A DNA stretch of 64,000 nt from Streptomyces caeruleatus (GTDB taxonomy: Bacteria; Actinomycetota; Actinomycetes; Streptomycetales; Streptomycetaceae): the NCBI RefSeq assembly GCF_001514235.1, contig NZ_KQ948924.1, forward strand, positions 425,220 to 489,219. The letters are read 5' to 3'. Below the pieces are notes generated by a model. That model was not told where the DNA came from and did not search any database. It saw only the letters and a list, made by a program, of their open reading frames with translations. Below, in pieces: positions 1 to 7,394 of the stretch (the stretch's first letter is position 1; every line of letters begins with the position of its first letter). A program made the position numbers and the translations under genes.

Positions 1-369
1 CAGTCCGATGCCGAGGATCAGTGCCACACCGACGCCGAGCAGGCCGAGCATGAACAGCCAGTCCGCCCAGGCGTCCCCGGCCCAGTCGTGGAACGTCGAC
101 TCCATCGGACCGGCCGCGACCCCGCTGAGGAAGCCCTTGGTGGGCGAGCCGCCGTCGATCCAGCCGTTGCCGGAACGGGTGGCGTATCCGAAGCCGAACG
201 TCTTGTCGAGGAACGCCCACAGGAAGATGAACCCGGTCAGCAGACGCAGCCCGGCGAAGACATAAGCGCTCGTCGCGGTGGTGTCGGCCACCGCCTCGGC
301 CGCCCTGGCCGTACGCAGGGACGGGAGGCGGAATCCCAGGTGCCGGTGCGGTTGATCGTGAACTGCCAT
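1..369 (-). CDS. DoxX-like integral membrane protein (partial, runs off left edge)
   Basis: The first 123 codons of a minus-strand gene are visible; the rest lies beyond the window edge. The ATG at 369 has a GAGGGGG ribosome site about 9 bases ahead; an in-frame ATG at 378 would sit on that site, so 369 is preferred. A charged, cytoplasmic-looking N-terminus (residues 1-34) is followed by a hydrophobic segment around 36-54 with a Phe/Trp-rich end, then a loop with Gly-Trp-Ile-Asp-Gly-Gly, then a second hydrophobic segment from about 103. This pattern is like DoxX or thiosulfate:quinone oxidoreductase large-subunit proteins found near stress genes in streptomycetes. The family call rests on memory of the pattern. 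An operator-like dyad lies about 95 bases upstream (463-478), so it probably belongs to the same regulon as the neighbours. Confidence 0.6.
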   Translation of the reverse strand, partial: MAVHDQPHRHLGFRLPSLRTARAAEAVADTTATSAYVFAGLRLLTGFIFLWAFLDKTFGFGYATRSGNGWIDGGSPTKGFLSGVAAGPMESTFHDWAGDAWADWLFMLGLLGVGVALILGIGL

Positions 370-934
370 CGTCGTCATCCCCCTCGGGCCGATTCGTTGT
401 TGACGCCGTCCACTCTCGTGGCGCGGACATGCCGTCGCCGGATGCCGAAGGTCCGTGTCCCCAGGGCTGAACGGCCCCATTCATGGGCCCTGTCGGCCTC
501 CGAACCCACCCACCGGGCATCCATCGTCTCCACGAGAGGGGAGCTCGTCTTCCCGACACGGCCGAACTGCCGTGGCGGCGTACCGGAAGCACTAGCTGTA
601 TTGATCACGATCGCAGCCGGCTGGCCCGTGTCCTCCGGCTTTGGGGCTGTCGGGAAGAGCGGCGCGCGGTTCGGTCGGCGTGACGTCGAGGACGGGCCGC
701 TGGTCGGGGGTGCCGTAGCCGGCGTGGACGTGGGTACGTCGGTCAACGCGAGCAGGAAGTCCGCCTTCAGGTCCTCCGCCGGCCACGACGGACCGCCCGG
801 CCGCACAGGGTGCCGAAGGGCTCCTGCGGGTCGCCGGGCGGCCCGGTGCCGGGGCCGGGCGGCCCATGGCCCCGACGGTCGCACGTGCTCACGCTGGAAG
901 TGGCAGCTCCGTGCGCACGACCTGGAGGCATCCC
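370..934. other. Divergent intergenic region
   Basis: This stretch separates the membrane protein gene (leftward) from the cyclic-nucleotide-binding gene (rightward). I see no convincing gene in either strand. It holds one operator-like dyad at 463-478. The remainder shows no recognisable domain and may be decayed sequence. Confidence 0.5.
463..478. promoter_or_regulatory. DevR/OsdR-like operator dyad
   Basis: The sequence agggctgaacggcccc is an imperfect inverted repeat of the AGGGCC..GGCCCT type seen at many promoters in this window. It is 94 bases upstream of the minus-strand membrane protein start. Confidence 0.45.
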
Positions 935-1399
935 ATGAACGCACCCGTATCGACGAGCATGCCCCGGGCTCTGCCCGCCGAGCACCGGGAACGGCTGCTG
1001 GGGATCGCCCGCGAGGTGTCCTTCCCGCAGGGCGCCCGGATCTTCGAGGAGGGCGGGCACGCCGACCGGTTCTGGATCATCCGGACCGGCACGGTCGAAC
1101 TCGACATGCGTGTACCCGGCCGCCGGGCCGCCGTCATCGAGTCGCTCGGCCACAACGAACTCGTCGGCTGGTCCTGGCTGTACTCGCCGCACATCTGGCA
1201 TCTGGGCGCGGAGGCGGCCTCGCCGCTGCGGGCATACGAGTTCGACGCCGCCGCCGTTCGCTCGATGTGCCAGAGCGACCCCGAGTTCGGCCGGAGCATC
1301 GCCCGGTGGGTGGGCGAGGTCGTGGCCCATCGCCTGCAGGCGGCCCGTGTCCGGTTGCTGGATCTGTACGCCCCGTACGGCAGCGGGACCGTGCACTGA
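935..1399 (+). CDS. Cyclic-nucleotide-binding-domain (Crp-type sensor) protein without DNA-binding domain
   Basis: A 154-residue protein made almost entirely of a cNMP-binding beta-roll (about residues 15-110). The roll shows F-E-E-G-G-H-A-D-R-F-W-I-I-R-T-G-T-V-E-L, the hallmark of Crp/Fnr sensor domains, and a Gly-His-Asn-Glu-Leu-Val-Gly turn. No helix-turn-helix follows; the C-terminus is one amphipathic helix. It therefore probably binds a nucleotide or acts as a partner protein rather than a transcription factor. The ATG at 935 is chosen because TGGAGG lies 8 bases before it; the longer upstream reading is proline/arginine-rich filler. It is followed after 50 bases by a CBS protein and may be co-transcribed with it. 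Proteins of this type occur in actinobacterial dormancy clusters. Confidence 0.75.
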   Translation: MNAPVSTSMPRALPAEHRERLLGIAREVSFPQGARIFEEGGHADRFWIIRTGTVELDMRVPGRRAAVIESLGHNELVGWSWLYSPHIWHLGAEAASPLRAYEFDAAAVRSMCQSDPEFGRSIARWVGEVVAHRLQAARVRLLDLYAPYGSGTVH

Positions 1400-1449
1400 C
1401 CGCGCTCTGCGCCGCAGATCGAACGGATCGAGGAGTTGGAGGAGTCATC

Positions 1450-2109
1450 GTGACCGGAACCCCGCACATCGTGCGTGACGTGATGACCTGTGACGTCGCC
1501 GTCGTCGGCCGCGCCGCCGCGTTCAAGGACATCGTGCGGACCCTGCAGGAGCGGAAGGTGAGCGCGCTGCCCGTGGTGGACGACGGGGACCGGGTCCTCG
1601 GGGTCGTCTCCGAAGCCGATCTGCTGCCCAAGGAGGAGTTCCGCGACAGCGACCCCGACCGGTACACCCAGCTCCGTCGGCTGTCCGACCTGGCGAAGGC
1701 CGGCTCGGTGACCGCGGGCGAGCTCATGACCCGCCCCGCGCTCACCGTCACCGCGGACGCGACGCTCGCCCAGGCCGCCCGGACCCTGGCACGGGCCAGG
1801 GTCAAGCGCTTGCCCGTGGTCGACACTGAGGGACGTCTGGAAGGTGTCGTCAGCCGGGTCGACCTGCTGAAGGTGTTCCTGCGGGACGATGAGGAGATCG
1901 CGGAGGAGGTACGGCGGGAGGTCGTGGCCTATCTCTTCCCTCTTCCCGCGTCGGCGGTGCGGGTCGATGTCCTCGACGGTGTCGTGCGCCTGGGCGGCCG
2001 GATCCGGGACACGTCGCTGGTACCGGTCGCGGCACGGCTGGTGCGGGCCGTCGAAGGGGTTGTGGACGTGGTGTTCGAGCTGGATGAGCAGAGCACCTCA
2101 GTGGTGTGA
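1450..2109 (+). CDS. CBS-pair protein with C-terminal BON domain
   Basis: A 219-residue cytoplasmic protein with two CBS motifs (about residues 8-65 and 90-150), each with the V-V-S-x-A/V-D-L-L signature, and a BON domain (about 155-215). CBS pairs bind adenosyl ligands such as AMP or ATP and usually report energy charge; BON domains bind membranes or other partners. The GTG at 1450 follows GAGGAG at 1438-1443, and similarity to the paralogue at 36938-37615 begins here. The two share T-P-H-I-V-x-D-V-M-T at the N-terminus and the P-K-E-E-F-R-D linker, so they arose by duplication. The true target is unknown. Confidence 0.85.
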   Translation: MTGTPHIVRDVMTCDVAVVGRAAAFKDIVRTLQERKVSALPVVDDGDRVLGVVSEADLLPKEEFRDSDPDRYTQLRRLSDLAKAGSVTAGELMTRPALTVTADATLAQAARTLARARVKRLPVVDTEGRLEGVVSRVDLLKVFLRDDEEIAEEVRREVVAYLFPLPASAVRVDVLDGVVRLGGRIRDTSLVPVAARLVRAVEGVVDVVFELDEQSTSVV

Positions 2110-2477
2110 GGCAGTGCAGCGCACCGCCTCACACCCGGCACACCTGCGCTGCGCAGGCCCTTCGCCTTGGTTATGGACGCCAGGCAGCGGCCTCCCCGTC
2201 CTTCCCCTACGCCCCACGGGACCGACGCCGCCCTTTCCGCACCGGACGTTCCTCATCAGGCGTACCCCCTGAGAGACAGAATGGAAGACGAAAACTGTCG
2301 CAAGGTCTCACCGCATGCAGACGTCAAGGGCCGACAGGAAGTAGTGAGGTACCGGTCAGGGCGCGTCAAGGAACGGGTTGGGCCGGTCGGCCCTAGTGAG
2401 CGAGGCCCGGACGCGTGATGATCGTTGTCAGGGACGGCCCGCAGGTCCGTCGCGCACCCGGGGAACGAGGGGTCCAC
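2110..2477. other. Intergenic region upstream of the response regulator
   Basis: No gene is seen here. The region holds a strong operator-like dyad at 2379-2396, 82 bases before the response regulator start, which suggests autoregulation. Confidence 0.5.
2379..2396. promoter_or_regulatory. DevR/OsdR-like operator upstream of the response regulator
   Basis: tgggccggtcggccctag is an inverted repeat with GGGCC and GGCCC arms separated by GGTC. Its position ahead of the regulator gene fits autoregulation, as known for DevR in mycobacteria; here it is inferred from sequence alone. Confidence 0.55.
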
Positions 2478-3182
2478 ATGACCGAGTCACGCACCTTCAC
2501 CGCGCAGGACCCGATCCGCGTCTTCCTGCTGGACGACCATGAGGTGGTCCGACGCGGGCTGTCCGACCTGCTGGACACCGAGCCTGACATCTCCGTCGTC
2601 GGTGACGCCGGGAACGCCGAGCATGCCCTGGTGCGGGCCCCGGCAGTCCGCCCGCACGTGGCCGTCCTCGACGTGCGTCTCCCCGACGGCGACGGCATCA
2701 CCGTCTGCCGTGAGCTGCGCAGCCAGATGCCGGAGCTGGCCGTACTGATGCTGACGTCGTTCGACGACGAGGACGCCCTGCTCGACGCGATCATGGCCGG
2801 GGCGTCCGGCTATGTGCTCAAGCAGATCAAGGGGTCGGACCTGGTGTCGGCGGTGCGCACGGTCGCCTCGGGTCAGTCGATGCTCGACCCGGCGACGACG
2901 GCCCGGCTGATGCGTTCCCTGCGCACCGAGCCCGTGCAAGCCCCGGCGGAGGCTCCGGCGCTCGCGGGACTTTCCCCGCGCGAGCGGGAGATCCTCGCGC
3001 TGATCGGGGACGGTCTCACCAACCGCGAGATCGGCAAGAGGCTGTACCTGTCGGAGAAGACGGTCAAGAACCACATCTCCCGGCTGCTGGCCAAGCTGGG
3101 TGTCCAGCGACGCGTCCAGGCCGCCGTGCTCGCCACCCATCTGGAGCGGTCCGAGCCGACGGGTGAACGTCCGGCACGCTGA
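2478..3182 (+). CDS. devR: NarL/LuxR-family response regulator, DevR/OsdR-like
   Basis: A 234-residue two-component response regulator. The receiver domain (about residues 13-130) shows the acidic pair in L-L-D-D-H-E, the phospho-acceptor Asp in A-V-L-D-V-R-L-P-D-G-D-G, and the late Lys in V-L-K-Q-I-K. The LuxR-type helix-turn-helix (about 160-225) has L-S-P-R-E-R-E-I-L and N-R-E-I-G-K-R-L-Y-L-S-E-K-T-V-K-N-H. The ATG at 2478 follows GAGGGG by 5 bases; the extra upstream codons lack similarity. It is the only response regulator in the island and has an operator-like dyad upstream, so it is the likely master regulator of the genes around it. Its presumed kinase lies 8 kb away (11538-13268) rather than adjacent, unlike osdRK or devRS. 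Confidence 0.85.
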   Translation: MTESRTFTAQDPIRVFLLDDHEVVRRGLSDLLDTEPDISVVGDAGNAEHALVRAPAVRPHVAVLDVRLPDGDGITVCRELRSQMPELAVLMLTSFDDEDALLDAIMAGASGYVLKQIKGSDLVSAVRTVASGQSMLDPATTARLMRSLRTEPVQAPAEAPALAGLSPREREILALIGDGLTNREIGKRLYLSEKTVKNHISRLLAKLGVQRRVQAAVLATHLERSEPTGERPAR

Positions 3183-3668
3183 CGCGAGCCACGGCCGTAG
3201 CGCACGCCGAAGCGGCGCCGCTCGGCGCGCCGTTGGACCGTCCTGCGCCCACGCACCAGCCGCCGCAGCCCGGCTTCGCGCGCAGCGACCTCCACGGCCG
3301 CCCTGCTCGACGGCGAGCCCGTCCGCACCCACCACTGGCGGGCCGTTCCTCTCGCTCCCCGTTTACAGTCGGGATCCAAGGACTGCGTACGACGTCCCCG
3401 TGCCGGTCCCGCCAGGTTCTGCACGACCGCGCAAGGCAGCACCATCCGAACGGCCCCTGACCCGGCGATCTCGGCCGGACCGCCCTCGCGTCGCTCCTGT
3501 CCTCCCGGACTCGCCCAGCCGATCGGACCCGCACAGGGCCGTACGGGCCCGGGAACGCCCCCATCCGGCCCTCGTCCCGGTGATGGCCGGGCTCCCACCC
3601 TGGAAAGGGGGAGCGAGCACATGCGCGGCGGCGAGGAACAGCCGCCGCGCCCCCACCGGAGGTGCGTC
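3183..3668. other. Intergenic region with two operator-like dyads
   Basis: No gene is supported on either strand. There is a weak dyad at 3517-3530 (agccgatcggaccc) and a better one at 3535-3550, both ahead of the universal stress protein gene. Confidence 0.5.
3535..3550. promoter_or_regulatory. DevR/OsdR-like operator upstream of USP
   Basis: agggccgtacgggccc lies 119 bases before the USP start at 3669 and matches the recurrent dyad of this island. Confidence 0.5.
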
Positions 3669-4535
3669 ATGACCGGTCCTGTCGTCGTCGGACTCGACGG
3701 TTCCCCCGCGAGCGTGACGGCCTCGTGGTGGGCCGCCCGCGAAGCCGTGGACCGCCATCTGCCCGTGGTACTGCTCCACTCCTGGACCGCCCAGCCCTTG
3801 GACGTGCCCATCGCCCAGGAGGCGCACAACAAGCAGCGCTACGGCCGCGAGGTCCTTGAGCGGGCCTCTGCCGAACTGCTGCATCGCCACGGTGACCTCG
3901 CCCTGACCACGGAACTGGTGTCGGCTCCTGCAGCAGACGCCCTCCTGGAGCGCGCCGAGAGCGCGGCGATGCTCGTGCTCGGCTCGCGCGGGCACGCCTC
4001 CGTGGCGAGCTTCCTGCTCGGCACCATCAGCCTGCACGTGCTGGGCCTGACACCCTGCCCGGCCGTCGCCGTGCGGGCGGGCGATCCGGCCGTCGAGGCG
4101 GGCTGGGGCCACCCCGCGGCGGCAGACCGGGACGAGGTCGTGGTCGGCGTGCAGGAGCCGGGAGCGGCGGCCCGGCCGCTGCTGGAGTTCGCGTTCACCG
4201 CGGCCGCGGCACGCGGTGCGCGGCTGCGGGCCGTGCGGGCGCTGCCCCTGACCTCGCTCGTCACCCGGCTCGACGAGGACCTCGAGGCCGAGGAGCGCGT
4301 GCGGCTGGCCGAAGCCCTCGCGCCGTGGCGGGAGAAGTTCCCCGACGTCGCCGTCACCAAGCACGTGGCCACGGGCCCCGCCACGCAGGTGCTGCTGACC
4401 GCGTCCGACCGCGGCTGCCTCACCGTCGTGGGGCGCAGGCGCCATTCGTCGCACCTGACCTGGAAGCTCGGGCCAGTCGCCCATGCGGCCCTGCACCACA
4501 TCCCGTGCCCTGTCGCCGTCGTTCCGCACAGCTGA
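3669..4535 (+). CDS. Tandem universal stress protein (USP) 1
   Basis: A 288-residue cytoplasmic protein with two UspA domains (about 1-140 and 150-288). Each domain keeps the ATP-binding pattern: V-V-G-L-D-G-S at the N-terminus, L-G-S-R-G-H at the end of the first domain and V-V-G-R-R-R-H-S-S-H in the second. Tandem USPs of this kind bind ATP and are strongly induced by hypoxia in actinobacteria; the exact job is unknown. The ATG at 3669 is preceded by CCGGAGGTGCG, a strong ribosome site. The next gene, a metal ATPase, begins 22 bases after the stop, so the two are probably one transcript. Confidence 0.88.
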   Translation: MTGPVVVGLDGSPASVTASWWAAREAVDRHLPVVLLHSWTAQPLDVPIAQEAHNKQRYGREVLERASAELLHRHGDLALTTELVSAPAADALLERAESAAMLVLGSRGHASVASFLLGTISLHVLGLTPCPAVAVRAGDPAVEAGWGHPAAADRDEVVVGVQEPGAAARPLLEFAFTAAAARGARLRAVRALPLTSLVTRLDEDLEAEERVRLAEALAPWREKFPDVAVTKHVATGPATQVLLTASDRGCLTVVGRRRHSSHLTWKLGPVAHAALHHIPCPVAVVPHS

Positions 4536-4557
4536 GCCGCCCGGGGCGAAGACCGTC

Positions 4558-6891
4558 ATGAACCGTTTCCTTCCTCAGAGGCCGTCGCGCCGGCTGCTGG
4601 CAGCCCTCTCCCGTATGCCGCCGCTCGAATCTCTCCTGCTGGCATACAGCGTCGTCGCCCTGACCGTCGGCGGTGCCTTCTGGCTCGCGGGCGCCACCGG
4701 CCTCGCCGACCTGTGCTGGGCGCTGGGCACGGTCGTCGCCATAGGGCCGGCGGTCGGCTGGGTGCTGGGCGCGTTGCGCCGCGGTCAAGCGGGCGTCGAC
4801 CTGATCGCGGTACTGGCACTGGGTGGCACGCTCGCCGTCGGCGAGTACCTGGCCGGGTCCCTGATCGCGCTGATGCTCGCCACCGGCCGGGCACTGGAGG
4901 CGTCCGCGCGGCAGCGGGCCTCGCGCGATCTGCGCGCCCTGCTGGAGCATGCGCCCCGCACCGCCCGGCGCCGGACCGGCACCGCCGTGCGTACGGTGCC
5001 CCTGGCCGAGGTCGCCGTCGGTGACCTGCTGGTCGTCGGGCCCGGCGAGGTCGTCCCCGTTGACGGGAGTGTGGCCGGCGACCCGGCCGAACTCGACGAG
5101 TCGGTGCTCACCGGAGAACCGCTGGCCGTACGGCACCCGCCGGGCGAGTCGGTGCGCAGTGGCGCGGTCAACGCGGGCGGCGCCTTCGAACTGCGCGCCA
5201 CCGCGACCGCACAGGACAGCACGTACGCCGGGATCGTACGGCTGGCCCGGGATGCCTCCGCCGAGTCGGCGCCCGTGGTACGGCTCGCCGACCGGTACGC
5301 GGCCTGGTTCCTGCCGCTCACCGTGGCCGTGGCGGGGCTGACCTGGCTGATCAGCGGTTCCGCCGTGCGGGCGGTGGCGGTCCTGGTGGTCGCAACGCCC
5401 TGTCCGCTGCTGCTGGCGGCGCCGGTGGCCGTGGTCTCCGGGCTGTCGCGGGCCTCGCGCCTGGGCGTGGTGATCCGCGACGGCGGAGCGCTGGAGAACC
5501 TCGGCCGGGCCCGCACGCTGCTCCTGGACAAGACCGGCACCCTCACCGGCGGCCATCCCCGGGTGCTCGACGTGATCGCCGCCCACGGCTGGCAGCCGTC
5601 GCAGGTCCTGCGGCTGGCCGCCTCGCTCGACCAGTACTCGCCGCACGTCCTCGCGCGGGCCCTGGTCGACGCGGCCCGCGAGCGAGGACTGCGGCTGTCC
5701 GTGCCCACGGACATGTCCGAGGAGCCGGGCCGTGGCGCGCGGGGCACCATCGCGGCGCGCCGAATGGGCGTAGGCGGCCTCGATACCGGTGCGGAAAAGC
5801 CCGCCTGGGCCCGCTCGGCGGACAACCGGGCCGTCCTGGACGGGGCGACCGTCGTCTGGCTCACCGTGGACAGCCACCCGGTCGGTGCCGTCCTGCTGCG
5901 CGACCCGCTGCGCCACGACGCGCCACGCACGCTGCGCCGACTGCGCTCGGCCGGCATCGAACGGCTCGTCATGCTCACCGGTGACCGTCCCGAACCCGCC
6001 CACGAGGTCGGCGCCGTGCTCGGACTCGACGACGTGCGCGCGGGCCTCTCCCCGGCCGACAAGGTCACCGCGGTGCGTGCCGAACGCGACCGCGCGGTCA
6101 CGGTGATGGTGGGCGACGGGGTGAACGACGCTCCCGCCCTCGCCGCCGCCGACGTCGGTGTGGCGATGGGCGCGCGCGGCTCCACCGCGTCCTCCGAGGC
6201 CGCCGACATCGTGCTGACCACCGACCGGGTGGACCGCCTGGCCGACGCTGTCGGCATCGCCGTACGCTCCCGGCGCATCGCCGTGCAGAGCGCGCTCTGC
6301 GGCATGGCGCTGTCGCTGATCGCGATGGCCGCGGCCGCCCTCGGTATCCTCCCGCCCGCCGTCGGCGCCCTGCTCCAGGAGGGCATCGACGTCGCGGTGA
6401 TCCTCAACGCCCTGCGCGCGCTGGGCGACGACCGCGGGGCACGCCCGGCGCTCCAGCCGTCCACTCAGGCCCTCATCCACCGCTTCGCGGCGGAGCACGA
6501 CGACCTGCAGGACGTCCTGGAGGCCGTGCGCTCCGCCGCCGACCACCTCGCGGACAGCCCCGGACCACAGGCCCTCGCGGCCGTGCGCGAAGTGCACCGT
6601 CTGCTCACCGAGCAGCTCCTGCCGCACGAGTACGCCGAGGAGCACCAGCTCTACCCGGCCCTCGCCCCCACGCTCGGCGGCCCCGAGGCCACCGCCACGA
6701 TGAGCCGCGCCCACGTCGAGATCGACCGCCTCGCCCACCGCATCGCCACCCACCTCACTCTGGTCGGCCCCGACGGGGCCCTGGCCCCGGAGCAGTTCGA
6801 CGACCTGCGGGCCTGCCTTTACGGGCTGCACACGGTGCTGCGGCTGCACTTCACGCAGGAGGAGGAGAACTACTTCTCGCTCGCGCCCTGA
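4558..6891 (+). CDS. P1B-5-type heavy-metal ATPase with C-terminal hemerythrin domain
   Basis: A 777-residue metal-exporting ATPase. Visible motifs are the actuator L-T-G-E-P, the transmembrane Thr-Pro-Cys-Pro at residues 280-283, the phosphorylation site D-K-T-G-T with Asp324, M-L-T-G-D-R and the hinge G-D-G-V-N-D-A-P-A-L. There is no N-terminal metal-binding domain. Residues about 640-777 form a hemerythrin-like four-helix bundle with ordered ligands: H-R-F-A-A-E-H-D-D, H-E-Y-A-E-E-H, S-R-A-H-V-E-I and L-H-F-T-Q-E-E-E. TPCP in the membrane plus a hemerythrin tail is the signature of P1B-5 ATPases such as rhizobial Nia (Ni/Fe efflux). The hemerythrin part may bind a diiron centre and sense O2 or iron. 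The ATG at 4558 precedes the first hydrophobic segment. It is likely co-transcribed with the USP before it. Confidence 0.88.
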   Translation: MNRFLPQRPSRRLLAALSRMPPLESLLLAYSVVALTVGGAFWLAGATGLADLCWALGTVVAIGPAVGWVLGALRRGQAGVDLIAVLALGGTLAVGEYLAGSLIALMLATGRALEASARQRASRDLRALLEHAPRTARRRTGTAVRTVPLAEVAVGDLLVVGPGEVVPVDGSVAGDPAELDESVLTGEPLAVRHPPGESVRSGAVNAGGAFELRATATAQDSTYAGIVRLARDASAESAPVVRLADRYAAWFLPLTVAVAGLTWLISGSAVRAVAVLVVATPCPLLLAAPVAVVSGLSRASRLGVVIRDGGALENLGRARTLLLDKTGTLTGGHPRVLDVIAAHGWQPSQVLRLAASLDQYSPHVLARALVDAARERGLRLSVPTDMSEEPGRGARGTIAARRMGVGGLDTGAEKPAWARSADNRAVLDGATVVWLTVDSHPVGAVLLRDPLRHDAPRTLRRLRSAGIERLVMLTGDRPEPAHEVGAVLGLDDVRAGLSPADKVTAVRAERDRAVTVMVGDGVNDAPALAAADVGVAMGARGSTASSEAADIVLTTDRVDRLADAVGIAVRSRRIAVQSALCGMALSLIAMAAAALGILPPAVGALLQEGIDVAVILNALRALGDDRGARPALQPSTQALIHRFAAEHDDLQDVLEAVRSAADHLADSPGPQALAAVREVHRLLTEQLLPHEYAEEHQLYPALAPTLGGPEATATMSRAHVEIDRLAHRIATHLTLVGPDGALAPEQFDDLRACLYGLHTVLRLHFTQEEENYFSLAP

Positions 6892-7394
6892 GCGCGCCCC
6901 TGGGGTCCCGTCCCGCTCTGGCGGACCGGTCGGGCCGTCGGGCAGACCCGCCGGACCGGGGTGTGCGCCCCACGCGCTCGGGGCACCGGTCACCGCCCGC
7001 ACCCGGGTGTTCGGTGAGACGATCGCCTGTCTGCTGCCGACGGTCCCGCAGTCCAAGCTGATCGTCGGCATCGGAGCGCTGATAGGCACCAGCGCCGGTG
7101 TGCCGCCCGGGGCCCTGCTCCGTACGCCGGAGCAGGGCACGCGACAGACCCCTGCCTCGGCGTGCCGAACGGCTGCGTGTGGCCCCTGCCCCTCATGTCC
7201 GACTTGCGGCGCAGCGGCGCCGGACACGCGGCACGGCGCGTCCGGGCCGCCGACACGTGGACGATGTTGCTGTCGCGGAACGGGGAGCTGGCCGCGATCC
7301 CGCCCGGCATGAGGATCCTGGCCGCCTTCGCCTGAGGGCCGGGGAAGGCCCACTCGACAGAGGCGCCTGTCGCGGCCGTAGGGCCGGGCGACGG
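6892..7394. other. Intergenic region, probable gene remains
   Basis: No intact gene is seen. A weak operator-like dyad, ggaccggtcgggccgt, lies at 6923-6938. Reading rightward in the frame that ends with TGA at 7333-7335 gives a gene-like tail ending S-R-N-G-E-L-A-A-I-P-P-G-M-R-I-L-A-A-F-A. I could not assign that tail to a family, and it has no credible start. Confidence 0.35.

Noticed and set aside
88..1449. Long open reading in front of the CBS protein
   Set aside because: Arginine/proline-rich translation typical of a shadow frame in high-GC DNA; the true start is the GTG at 1450 with its own ribosome site.
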